Shown: piece after piece, positions 1 through 6,793 of the stretch
How positions within the stretch are numbered: the stretch's first letter is position 1
Layout of the letters: each line of letters begins with the position of its first letter
Source of the DNA: Calditrichota bacterium
GTDB taxonomy: Bacteria > Zixibacteria > MSB-5A5 > GN15 > FEB-12
Direction: 5' to 3'
Length of the DNA: 6,827 nt
NCBI GenBank assembly: GCA_030641085.1
Contig: DAOWIC010000322.1
Span: 1 to 6,827, forward strand
Position numbers and translations under genes: made by a program
Notes under the pieces: generated by a model
The model's input: only the letters and a program-made list of their open reading frames with translations
Told to the model about the DNA's origin: nothing
Databases searched by the model: none

Positions 1-3000
1 AATCATGATCGTCCGAAATACGCTTTGATAGCGATGAAACCACCGTTCCCGGCATGCAGTTGAACGGCATGGCGTTAACTATACCGTTCGCCCCCTCGCG
101 GTACATCTCCATCGCCTTGCCGATCGATAGAATAGCCTCGCCTTTGTGGTCAATCGACAGGTACCGCGTGGCCAGATTCAGGACTTTCTTGACCGGGTAC
201 TCCGGGCGGATATTCAGTTCGCGGTTGAAGCAGTCAAATAACTTGTGCTCCTGCCGGCTCTGTATGACCAGTTGCAGGCTGCCTTTGAGGCTATCGGTCA
301 GATTATGCGCGGCCAAGGCATCCCGTCGGTAGGTAAAGGATGTATACAGCGGCCACTCGGAGAATGTGGCCAGCCAGACCTCCAGGCCGAGCTTCTCCAG
401 CTTGTCGATCAGATGATTGTTGGAGAAGCGATTGTTTCGCAAATAGATTTCGCCGACAACGCCGACCAGGGGACGCGGGCTATCGTCGCGATCAACCCGG
501 GCAAATGCCTGTGCGGCCTCTGTGGCCAGTTTTGCCAACGGCTCATCATGTACAATGGCATGATCCATCCGCCCCAGATAATGGAAATAGAGCTTCTCTG
601 TCTCTCCCTCGTGACGTTCATAAGGCCTCACGCGGTGGAGCATCTTTACCAGACAGTCGATAAAGACCAGCCCGCGCCATGTGATCTGTCTAAACGAGGT
701 ACCGTCAAGCCCGAAATCAGCGTAGCCGTTACTGGAGTTCGGCGAAAAGATGGGCACATCGCTGAAGCCGATATCATCCAGCACGATCCGGTGCAACTGG
801 CTGTAAAGACCGAACCGGCATGGTCCCTGCGCCCCGGGCATGAAGAAGACCGCCTTGCGGCGATCGAATTCAGCCGAGCGCAATTTCTTGATCATATCGC
901 CGGTGGTCACGACACATGGAAAGCATTCTTTGCCGGAAGTAAATTTCTTCCCGTACTCCAGAGTCAGTTCATCCGGCTCATCGAGGACTTCGGCGGTAAG
1001 ACCGTGCCGCTCAAACGCCGCCCTCAGGGCATAGGCGTGGTCGCACATGTTGGGTATATAGATCGTTTTCTCAAAAGGCCTGAAGTCATCCGAGGCGAGG
1101 TTAAAACTGGCCACCGGTGGAGTGAATTTGTAGTGGCGCAGAGAATCGTTAAACGCCTCGCAACGCGTGATCATACCGGCATCGGCCGAATGCTCGTCGA
1201 GTTCCAACAGCAGGTATGGCTTGCCCAACATCGCCTTTCGGAAAAAATGTGTAATAAACGAGTCCGGCCCGCAGCCAAAGGAACTAATATATACCGCGAA
1301 CAGGTTGGGATGTTTGCGGATATAGTCGGCCGCCGAAAGAATGCTCCGCCCGTACCGCCAGTACATATACTGTGCGTCATTATCGGCCGCATCGAGTTCG
1401 AGAAAGTCAACCGGTATCGCCTTGATACCCAAATTGCGAATCTTGTCCGGCAATTCCAGTGAGAGCTTTCGGTAACAACCGTTGTAGGGACGGCTTACAA
1501 TCACCATCGCCTTCTCATTGGGCGACAGTCCGGCCAGAATTTTCCGCCCCTCTTCAAGCAAGTTTTTTTGATAGAGATTGAACGCCTTGTGGCCGTTGTC
1601 GATAGCCCGATAAAACTCATGGTCGCCGAGATGAAAATCATGCGTTAGCGGTTTCAGCCTCTGGCGCAGGTCGGCCACATCATGGCTCATCCAGACCGGC
1701 GTGTCAATAAACCGTACGCCGATCTGCTCGAATTCGAACCTGGCCTTGATGGCCGATGGAATTGTCTGCACATACGGGCAACTGAACGCCCCGTCATCAT
1801 CCTCTTCCACCCCGGCCATCTTTATCAGAGAGGGCAGGAAGATGTAGTCGACGTTCTTTTCGAGCAGGTTGGCAATGTGACCGTAGACGAGTTTGACCGG
1901 GTAACAGGTCTCGGCGCTGAAAAGCTCCAGCGCGGTTTCGACAATCTCCTGGTTGGAGAGGTCGGAGTTGACCACCTTGAAACCGAGCGACTCAAAAAAA
2001 GCGCGCCAGAAAGGATAGTATTCAAAGAAATGTAGCACTCGTGGAATGCCGACCTTGCCGCGCGGTTTGTCCGGCGGTTCAAACGATAGATAACGGCGGT
2101 GGAGGATTTTCTGACGCAGGTTAGTGTAATTGGGCGGCAGATCACCCTGCTGCCGTCGCTTGACATCATACTTCTCGCACCGCGAGCCGTAGTACAGTGG
2201 CTCGTCGTTCTCAATCTCAACCTTGTGGATTTCACATTGGTTGGAGCAGTCTGTACAAGTGAAAGAGACCAGTTTGTATTTTCTCCGATGGAGATCAAAG
2301 CCCTTGAACGAAGTCTCGAAATCGGGTTCGGAAATGCGCTCCATCGCCAGCATGGCGGCGCCGATAGCGCCCGTAACATCATGATGCGGCGGTACCGTCA
2401 CCTTTTTGCCGATCAGTTTTTCAAAGGCGGCCACCACCGCTTTGTTCCAGGCGACACCGCCCTGAAAAAGAATATGATCGCCGACCCGGCGATCGCCTAC
2501 GACCTTGGTTAAGTAGTTGGTAGCGATAGAGTAAGCCAGTCCGGCCAGCAGGTCTTCTTTGCCCGCTCCGGCATGTTGATGCGCCACCAGATCGGACTCC
2601 ATGAAGACCGTGCACCGCTCGCCGCATCCAACGGGACAGGTGGCATTGAGGGCGCGATCGCCGAACTCGGTTTCGATACATATGTTCAGCTTTTCCGCCT
2701 GCTCCTGCAAAAACGACCCGGTGCCCGCGGCGCAGGCCTTGTTCATCTCGAAATCGATAACCGCCCGATCATCGATGCTGATATACTTTGAGTCCTGCCC
2801 GCCAATTTCAAAGATCGTGTCAACCTTTGGATCAATATCGATGGCGGCGGTGGCCTGGGCGGTGATTTCGTTGCGAACGATATCCGCTCCGATCAGATCG
2901 CCGGTTAGATAACGCCCGGATCCGGTCGAACCGACCGCGCGTACAATCACCCTGTCGCCCACCTCGTTGTCGATCTCTTCCAGCCCGCGACGGACCGCAT

Positions 3001-4063
3001 CAATCGGACGGCCTTCGGTCATCAGGTAACGCCGGGCAATTACCCGCCGGTTGCTGTCGATCAGGACCAGGTTGGTCGAGAGCGAACCGACGTCAACCCC
3101 GAGGAATACCTCGAGATTCTCAAAATCGCGCGGCTTTTCAGCCAGGGTAGTGTCGTAGTGTTTTGATTCCGGATAGTCGAAAGAGAGCGCGTCGCGCCCG
3201 GAGCTTTTTACGCCACGATATTTCAGGTAGGATTTTATCTTCTCCGGCTCAAGCTGCGTCGTTTCAGCCTGCGCCTCGTCTACCAGCAGGGCCGCCCCGA
3301 GCGCGGCGATAACATTAAAGTTCTCGGGGATAATCAATTCGCCTTCGTCTAGATCGAGGATCTCGGTAAAGGCACGCACCATGCCGGGGTTAGCGGCGAC
3401 ACCTCCCTCGAAGACAATCGGCTTCTCGAATTTCTTGCCGCGAGCTATAGAGCTCTTGAAATTTCGTGCCACGGCAAAGCAGAGGCCCGCCACTATATCG
3501 TAGTCGGGAGTCGCGATCTGTTGAAGATGGATCATGTCCGTCTTGGCAAATACCGAACAGCGCCCGGCAATGCGAGGCGGATTTTTCGATTTTAGCGCCA
3601 GTTGGCCGAACTCGTCCTCAATGGAAATCTTCAGTCGGTTGGCCTGCTGGTCTAGAAAACTGCCGGTGCCGGCCGCGCACTGGGCATTCATGGCGAAGTC
3701 GGTAACGACTCGTTTTTCGCCATCGACTATCAGCAACTTGGAATCCTCGCCTCCCATCTCGATGATCGTCCGCGCCTGCGGAACAACATAGAAATTACCG
3801 GCGGCGATGGATGCAATTTCGCCAAAGAACCGACCACCTATAATGGACTGAACGGTCTTGCCACCGATACCGGTTATGCCGAGACGAACGGGTTCGCCGC
3901 AGAGATATCCAAAATGCTCCCGCAACAGATCATGAAGCGTTTGCAGCGGTTCACCCTGAAAGCGGTGATAAACCCGGCGCTTGATCTCTCCCTGTTCGAG
4001 AAGTAGGAGCTTGATGGATACAGACCCGATATCGATTCCCAATGATTTAGGGGCTGACACCAT
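1..4063 (-). CDS. Fused acyl-CoA dehydratase activase: two BadF/BadG/HgdC ATPase modules, DUF2229-like and HgdB-like regions; 3' end off window
   Basis: The minus-strand frame is open from an ATG at 4063 to the left edge (1354 codons plus one base), so only the C-terminus is missing. Module 1 has the ASKHA phosphate motif IDIGS (10-14), GITGIGGK (62-69), EMGGEDSK (102-109), C129 in CAAGTGSF, C169 in RCSVF, and GGVAAN (220-225). Module 2 repeats this: VDVGS (323-327), GSTGSGR (378-384), EIGGQDSK (419-426), C444, C484, GGVAWN (535-540). In HgdC-type activases the two cysteines bind a [4Fe-4S] cluster at the dimer interface, and ATP hydrolysis drives one-electron transfer to a dehydratase. Downstream are C603-x2-C606-x3-C610 with C629, a DUF2229-like region starting near GKVGIPRVL (about 670), and a partner-like region with GCGPDSF (C931), ECFPC (C1047, C1050), GPCRFG (C1082) and NAMPFNCMPG just before the edge. 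A TTG at 4075 is an alternative start: AAGGGGG (4081-4087) lies 5 bases from it but 17 from the ATG. Family assignment is firm; substrate and physiological role are unknown. It is probably cytoplasmic, since I see no signal peptide. Confidence 0.93.
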   Translation of the reverse strand, partial: MVSAPKSLGIDIGSVSIKLLLLEQGEIKRRVYHRFQGEPLQTLHDLLREHFGYLCGEPVRLGITGIGGKTVQSIIGGRFFGEIASIAAGNFYVVPQARTIIEMGGEDSKLLIVDGEKRVVTDFAMNAQCAAGTGSFLDQQANRLKISIEDEFGQLALKSKNPPRIAGRCSVFAKTDMIHLQQIATPDYDIVAGLCFAVARNFKSSIARGKKFEKPIVFEGGVAANPGMVRAFTEILDLDEGELIIPENFNVIAALGAALLVDEAQAETTQLEPEKIKSYLKYRGVKSSGRDALSFDYPESKHYDTTLAEKPRDFENLEVFLGVDVGSLSTNLVLIDSNRRVIARRYLMTEGRPIDAVRRGLEEIDNEVGDRVIVRAVGSTGSGRYLTGDLIGADIVRNEITAQATAAIDIDPKVDTIFEIGGQDSKYISIDDRAVIDFEMNKACAAGTGSFLQEQAEKLNICIETEFGDRALNATCPVGCGERCTVFMESDLVAHQHAGAGKEDLLAGLAYSIATNYLTKVVGDRRVGDHILFQGGVAWNKAVVAAFEKLIGKKVTVPPHHDVTGAIGAAMLAMERISEPDFETSFKGFDLHRRKYKLVSFTCTDCSNQCEIHKVEIENDEPLYYGSRCEKYDVKRRQQGDLPPNYTNLRQKILHRRYLSFEPPDKPRGKVGIPRVLHFFEYYPFWRAFFESLGFKVVNSDLSNQEIVETALELFSAETCYPVKLVYGHIANLLEKNVDYIFLPSLIKMAGVEEDDDGAFSCPYVQTIPSAIKARFEFEQIGVRFIDTPVWMSHDVADLRQRLKPLTHDFHLGDHEFYRAIDNGHKAFNLYQKNLLEEGRKILAGLSPNEKAMVIVSRPYNGCYRKLSLELPDKIRNLGIKAIPVDFLELDAADNDAQYMYWRYGRSILSAADYIRKHPNLFAVYISSFGCGPDSFITHFFRKAMLGKPYLLLELDEHSADAGMITRCEAFNDSLRHYKFTPPVASFNLASDDFRPFEKTIYIPNMCDHAYALRAAFERHGLTAEVLDEPDELTLEYGKKFTSGKECFPCVVTTGDMIKKLRSAEFDRRKAVFFMPGAQGPCRFGLYSQLHRIVLDDIGFSDVPIFSPNSSNGYADFGLDGTSFRQITWRGLVFIDCLVKMLHRVRPYERHEGETEKLYFHYLGRMDHAIVHDEPLAKLATEAAQAFARVDRDDSPRPLVGVVGEIYLRNNRFSNNHLIDKLEKLGLEVWLATFSEWPLYTSFTYRRDALAAHNLTDSLKGSLQLVIQSRQEHKLFDCFNRELNIRPEYPVKKVLNLATRYLSIDHKGEAILSIGKAMEMYREGANGIVNAMPFNCMPGTVVSSLSKRISDDHD

Positions 4064-4080
4064 GTCATCAATCAACGACG

Positions 4081-4094
4081 CCCCCTTTTTTTTA
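4081..4094 (-). repeat. Homopolymer run (A8 then G5 on minus strand) just upstream of the activase start
   Basis: The plus strand reads five C then eight T, followed by an A. On the minus strand this is TAAAAAAAAGGGGG, ending 5 bases before a possible TTG start (4075) and 17 before the ATG (4063). The G-rich end could act as a ribosome binding site. The run overlaps both the weak -10 candidate and the predicted transcription start. Runs like this can slip during transcription or replication; nothing in a single sequence shows that it does. Confidence 0.6.
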
Positions 4095-4118
4095 GCAAGC
4101 AATTTATTCGACAGTCAA
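4089..4118 (-). promoter_or_regulatory. Possible sigma70-like promoter for the activase gene
   Basis: On the minus strand, TTGACT (4118-4113) matches the -35 consensus at five of six bases. An 18-base spacer separates it from TAAAAA (4094-4089), a weak -10 matching four of six. Transcription would start near 4082, inside the A/G homopolymer run, leaving a very short leader. The position is sensible, but the -10 is poor and the predicted start would cut into the purine-rich ribosome binding candidate at 4081-4087, so the true promoter may lie elsewhere in the spacer. Confidence 0.35.
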
Positions 4119-4134
4119 CATGATGTGAAAAGAG

Positions 4135-4162
4135 TTGTCTTTGGTGATCGATCCCGTATATT
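4135..4162 (+). promoter_or_regulatory. Sigma70-like promoter for the dtd-maf-rodZ operon
   Basis: TTGTCT (4135-4140, four of six -35 matches) is followed by a 16-base spacer and TATATT (4157-4162, five of six -10 matches). Transcription would begin near 4169, giving a leader of about 24 bases that still contains the ribosome binding site of the TTG-started dtd gene. A 6-base inverted pair, TGTGAA (4124-4129) and TTCACA (4161-4166), brackets the core promoter. Placement in the only sizeable gap in the window and correct spacing to the first gene support the call. Confidence 0.6.
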
Positions 4163-4179
4163 CACACTAATTACGGGCG

Positions 4180-4185
4180 AAAGGG
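4180..4185 (+). promoter_or_regulatory. Ribosome binding site that fixes the TTG start of dtd
   Basis: AAAGGG lies 7 bases before the TTG at 4193. No ATG or GTG near this position gives the conserved family N-terminus (MRxxxQR), so this site together with the protein start supports TTG initiation. Confidence 0.6.
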
Positions 4186-4192
4186 TTACTGT

Positions 4193-4636
4193 TTGCGACT
4201 TATTTTGCAGAGAACATCGGGGGCCGAAGTCGTTATCGACGGCAAGGTTCACAGCCGGACCGGCCGTGGTTTGTTCATTCTCATGGGCAGCAAGACCGGC
4301 GACAGCGAACAATCATGCGCGTTTTTAGCTGACAAGGCGGTCAACCTTCGCATTTTTGAGGATGATGCCGGGCGGATGAATCTGTCGGCCCTTGACGTCG
4401 GCGCTGAGATCATGATAGTATCGCAATTTACTCTCTATGCCGACACCCGCAAGGGCCGGCGACCGGGCTTTTCCGAGGCAATGGAACCGGTTGAGGCCAA
4501 ACGACTTTACGACATGTTTGTCGAACGCGTAGCGGCCTCGGAACTGGTGGTCAAAACCGGCATTTTTGGTGCGAAAATGGATGTAAGATTCAACAACGAC
4601 GGTCCGGTGACCATTATCCTCGATCATGATCTATAA
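4193..4636 (+). CDS. dtd: D-aminoacyl-tRNA deacylase
   Basis: This cytoplasmic enzyme hydrolyses the ester bond of D-aminoacyl-tRNAs (and, in the family, glycyl-tRNA(Ala)), releasing free tRNA and keeping D-amino acids out of proteins. The product is 147 residues, the usual full length. It opens with MRLILQR, matching the family's MRxVVQR start. It carries the signature SQFTLYA (77-83) followed by DTRKGRRPGF, and near the C-terminus NNDGPVT (134-140), whose Gly137-Pro138 is the cross-subunit motif that enforces chirality in the DTD homodimer. The start is TTG, supported by AAAGGG 7 bases upstream. It is the first gene of the operon, and its last 11 bases overlap the maf gene. No catalytic feature appears to be missing. 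Confidence 0.96.
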   Translation: MRLILQRTSGAEVVIDGKVHSRTGRGLFILMGSKTGDSEQSCAFLADKAVNLRIFEDDAGRMNLSALDVGAEIMIVSQFTLYADTRKGRRPGFSEAMEPVEAKRLYDMFVERVAASELVVKTGIFGAKMDVRFNNDGPVTIILDHDL

Positions 4637-5249
4637 AAACCTCCAACAACTCGCCCAACGAATGCCGATTGTCCTCGGGACACGCTCGCCGCGACGCATT
4701 TCACTTTTTGAAGAGACCGGGGTAGAATATACCCAGATCATTCCCCGCCTCGAAGAGACACGCGATGATAACGAACCTCCATATCAGTTCGCCGAACGTC
4801 TTGCCCGCGACAAAGCGATCTGGGTGGCCGAACGGGGTGAGCCGGACCGAGCGGTAATCGGTTGTGACACGATTGTGGTACTCGGTGACAGCGTGCTTCA
4901 GAAACCGGAGGATGAAGATGATGCTTTCAAAATTCTGTCTGTATTATCCGGAAAACAACATGTTGTATGTACCGCACTTGCATTCGCGCACAAGAAGATG
5001 ATTGTCGCCTCGGGGCATGAGCTGACGAAAGTTTATTTCAATGCCGTGACATCCGAGCAGATTCGCGACTATATCGCTTCCGGCGAGCCGATGGACAAGG
5101 CGGGAGCGTACGGGATTCAGGGCATGGGGGCGTTTTTAGTTGACAGAATTGAGGGTAATCTTGATAATGTGATCGGTCTGCCCCGTACGCTTTTAGAGCG
5201 CTTAACCGGGGAAATTCTGGCAAAAACAGAGGCAGATAAAGGATGTTGA
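4626..5249 (+). CDS. maf: Maf family nucleoside triphosphate pyrophosphatase (probably dTTP/UTP type)
   Basis: Maf proteins cleave non-canonical or pyrimidine nucleoside triphosphates to the monophosphate and pyrophosphate; some family members are tied to septum inhibition. The 207-residue product shows LGTRSPRR (17-24, phosphate-binding loop), GCDTIVV (79-85) with the conserved Asp81, KP (93-94), LSGKQHVV (107-114), the block from SGEP (152) through DKAGAYGIQG (157-166), and NVIGLP (181-186). The glutamine in GIQG favours the YhdE-type dTTP/UTP branch over the YceF-type m7GTP branch; this is family knowledge, not proof. The ATG at 4626 overlaps dtd by 11 bases and lacks an obvious ribosome binding site, so translation may be coupled. 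A second ATG at 4662 (M13) would begin exactly where the conserved core begins (MPIVLGTRSPRR) and cannot be excluded. The 3' end overlaps rodZ by 7 bases. Confidence 0.93.
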   Translation: MIYKNLQQLAQRMPIVLGTRSPRRISLFEETGVEYTQIIPRLEETRDDNEPPYQFAERLARDKAIWVAERGEPDRAVIGCDTIVVLGDSVLQKPEDEDDAFKILSVLSGKQHVVCTALAFAHKKMIVASGHELTKVYFNAVTSEQIRDYIASGEPMDKAGAYGIQGMGAFLVDRIEGNLDNVIGLPRTLLERLTGEILAKTEADKGC

Positions 5250-6211
5250 ACGAGGTCAGAAAAAAGCTGGGGGAGTTGATTCGGCTCGAGCGGGAACGCC
5301 AGGAGGTTGGTGTCGACGAGATGGCCGAAAGGCTCAAGATGACCTCGGCACATATCGAGGCGATTGAAACCGGTGACGCTTCTGTTTTGCCCTCCGATGT
5401 CTATTTCGAGTTGTTCGCCAAGGGTTATGCCGAAGCGCTCGGTATCGATTACTCCCGCACAATCGACGCGATCGAGGAAAGTCTTCAGGAGATCGCCCCG
5501 GCCAAACCACCGGGCGCCAAGCGCAAAGCCGCCTCGCCGCCGACTGAAGAAGGCGAAGCGGCACCGGAGATAGATGAATCGATAGCGGCGAACAACGCCC
5601 TGATAAAGAAGGGCCTGACTATTTTCGGGCTGATTGTGGTGATATTCGTTTTGTTTCTCGTTGTGAACTGGCTGTTCTGTAACGGCGAGGAAAAGATCGG
5701 AACAATTCCCGCTGAGGAATCGACCGAGGAGGTCAGTTCGCAACCGCCGGAAAAGAAAGCAACTGTAGATGATTCTCCGGACGCGGCCTTCACCAATTAT
5801 GACTGGAATGTCCGTCTGCCCGACAAGCCCGAGAAGCTCCGCTTGAAGCTGATCACCAAACAGGAAAGCTGGTCGACCGTGATAGCCGACGGCGATACGG
5901 TATTGTTTCGCAACCTGATGCCCGGCCGAATATACGAAGTTGAGGCGGATTACCGGATGACGGTCTCGGTGGGCATCCCCCGGGCGGTTGATATCGAACT
6001 GAACGGTCAGCCGGCTGACTTGAGGGATCCGGATTCGAGGCGGATATCGCGGGTGCATATCAACCAGACCAATGTATCGTCGATCCTCAATCAGGCGGCG
6101 GCAACGACGACAGAGTCAGGCAGCGACGCCGCGTGGAATGAATTCGAATCCCCGGTCGAATCGCCCGAAGAAAACCCGACAGCGAACCAGGGTGAGCAAG
6201 ATGAGTCTTAG
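5243..6211 (+). CDS. rodZ: RodZ-like cell-shape protein: N-terminal HTH, one transmembrane segment, DUF4115-like C-terminal domain
   Basis: RodZ links MreB filaments to the membrane and the elongation machinery in rod-shaped bacteria. Residues about 5-70 form an HTH_25/Xre-like domain (KKLGELIRLERERQEVGVDE, with AERLKMTSAHIEAIE and LPSDVYFELFAKGYAEALGI), the part that binds MreB in characterised RodZ. A Pro/Ala/Lys/Glu-rich linker follows (about 85-115). KK at 122-123 then precedes a hydrophobic segment of about 22 residues (124-145), giving an N-in topology. After an acidic, Ser/Pro-rich linker comes a beta-rich DUF4115-like domain (about 198-275; KLITKQESWSTVIADGDT and VGIPRAVDIELNGQ). The last 45 or so residues are low-complexity and acidic. 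At 322 residues it is close to the usual size. The ATG at 5243 overlaps maf by 7 bases, with AGAGG (5228-5232) 10 bases upstream. Domain architecture is clear; the shape role is inferred from the family, and mreB is not in view. Confidence 0.87.
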   Translation: MLNEVRKKLGELIRLERERQEVGVDEMAERLKMTSAHIEAIETGDASVLPSDVYFELFAKGYAEALGIDYSRTIDAIEESLQEIAPAKPPGAKRKAASPPTEEGEAAPEIDESIAANNALIKKGLTIFGLIVVIFVLFLVVNWLFCNGEEKIGTIPAEESTEEVSSQPPEKKATVDDSPDAAFTNYDWNVRLPDKPEKLRLKLITKQESWSTVIADGDTVLFRNLMPGRIYEVEADYRMTVSVGIPRAVDIELNGQPADLRDPDSRRISRVHINQTNVSSILNQAAATTTESGSDAAWNEFESPVESPEENPTANQGEQDES

Positions 6212-6776
6212 GGACCTGATCGCAGGCGTTAGAATCCGTCAGATCAAGAAGAGCATGGAATCGGACACGCTTTCATTTCCGGGTGTCCTGTTGAAGCCGA
6301 AGCATGTGCTGGTCTGTCTTCCGGGTGGTCTGCGCGAACTGACGCTGGTCAAGCAGTTGCTGCCGATGATCGCCGACCTGTTCAAGCCGGCGGACATCTC
6401 GCTGTTGAGCATGCCCGGTATGCGCGTCAATGACATTTTCCCGCGCAAGGGTTTTCAGATCCTCTCCCCTACGGTTGATCAGATCACCTGGACCGGATTG
6501 CCCAAGAAAAGCTATATCGAGATGCTACAGGGTCATAAGTTTGACCTGGTGCTCGATCTGAATCTCGAATCATCGAAGTTCACATCCGGCATCCTGCTGA
6601 ACCTGCCGCATGCGGTTCGTATCGGACGCGGCAACCATCTCGGCAACCCATTTTACAATCTTGAAATCAAGACCCGATTTTTGCGTGACGAGCGCAACAT
6701 ATATCGGTCGTTGTTGGAGACGATTGATGCCATGAAAAACAGTGGCTCCCAGAGCGAAAACCGTCTCAACAACTGA
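6201..6776 (+). CDS. Short glycosyltransferase family 9 (heptosyltransferase)-like protein, N-terminal domain only
   Basis: The 191-residue product starts at the ATG at 6201, with AGGGTGAG (6189-6196) just upstream, and overlaps rodZ by 11 bases. After a basic N-terminus (about 1-33) the pattern resembles the first Rossmann half of GT9 heptosyltransferases: a strand and loop KHVLVCLPGGLRELTLVKQL (34-53), a second strand ADISLLSMPG (64-73), then FDLVLDLNLESS (114-125) and ILLNLPHAVRIGRGN (131-145), which mirror the family's DLVIDL and GAxxRIG segments. The chain ends where a full enzyme of about 330-350 residues would begin its second, nucleotide-sugar-binding domain. It is therefore unlikely to be a complete transferase. 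It could be a diverged structural or regulatory relative, or a conserved hypothetical with the same fold. No signal peptide or membrane segment is evident. Its position between rodZ and smc in an overlapping operon suggests an intact gene rather than debris. Confidence 0.7.
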   Translation: MSLRDLIAGVRIRQIKKSMESDTLSFPGVLLKPKHVLVCLPGGLRELTLVKQLLPMIADLFKPADISLLSMPGMRVNDIFPRKGFQILSPTVDQITWTGLPKKSYIEMLQGHKFDLVLDLNLESSKFTSGILLNLPHAVRIGRGNHLGNPFYNLEIKTRFLRDERNIYRSLLETIDAMKNSGSQSENRLNN

Positions 6777-6784
6777 ATCCGACT

Positions 6785-6790
6785 GGAGGA
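6785..6790 (+). promoter_or_regulatory. Ribosome binding site supporting a GTG start at 6794
   Basis: GGAGGA is a near-perfect Shine-Dalgarno sequence. It ends 3 bases before the GTG at 6794, slightly close but workable, and no ATG competes with it in this frame before the edge. Confidence 0.6.
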
Positions 6791-6793
6791 ATA

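Noticed and set aside
245..1462. 405-codon open frame on the plus strand
   Set aside because: It lies exactly antisense, in codon register, to the conserved activase gene, whose motifs (ECFPC, GCGPDSF, GPCRFG) are read from the other strand. The plus-strand translation shows no recognisable domain.
1825..2382. 185-codon minus-strand open frame
   Set aside because: It is in another frame of the activase gene and is rich in Arg and Ser, typical of an out-of-frame translation of GC-rich coding DNA.
4124..4166. CRP/FNR-type operator made of TGTGA and TCACA halves
   Set aside because: Those regulators need about 6 bases between half-sites, and here the gap is 31. It is kept only as a weak inverted repeat.
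5117..6058. 313-codon open frame on the minus strand
   Set aside because: It is antisense to rodZ and the end of maf, both supported by family motifs and overlapping starts. Its translation resembles no family I recognise.
6072..6200. 43-residue N-terminal extension of the GT9-like gene from an upstream ATG
   Set aside because: The extension is basic, low-complexity and lies wholly inside rodZ. The ATG at 6201 has a good ribosome binding site and starts a sensible protein.
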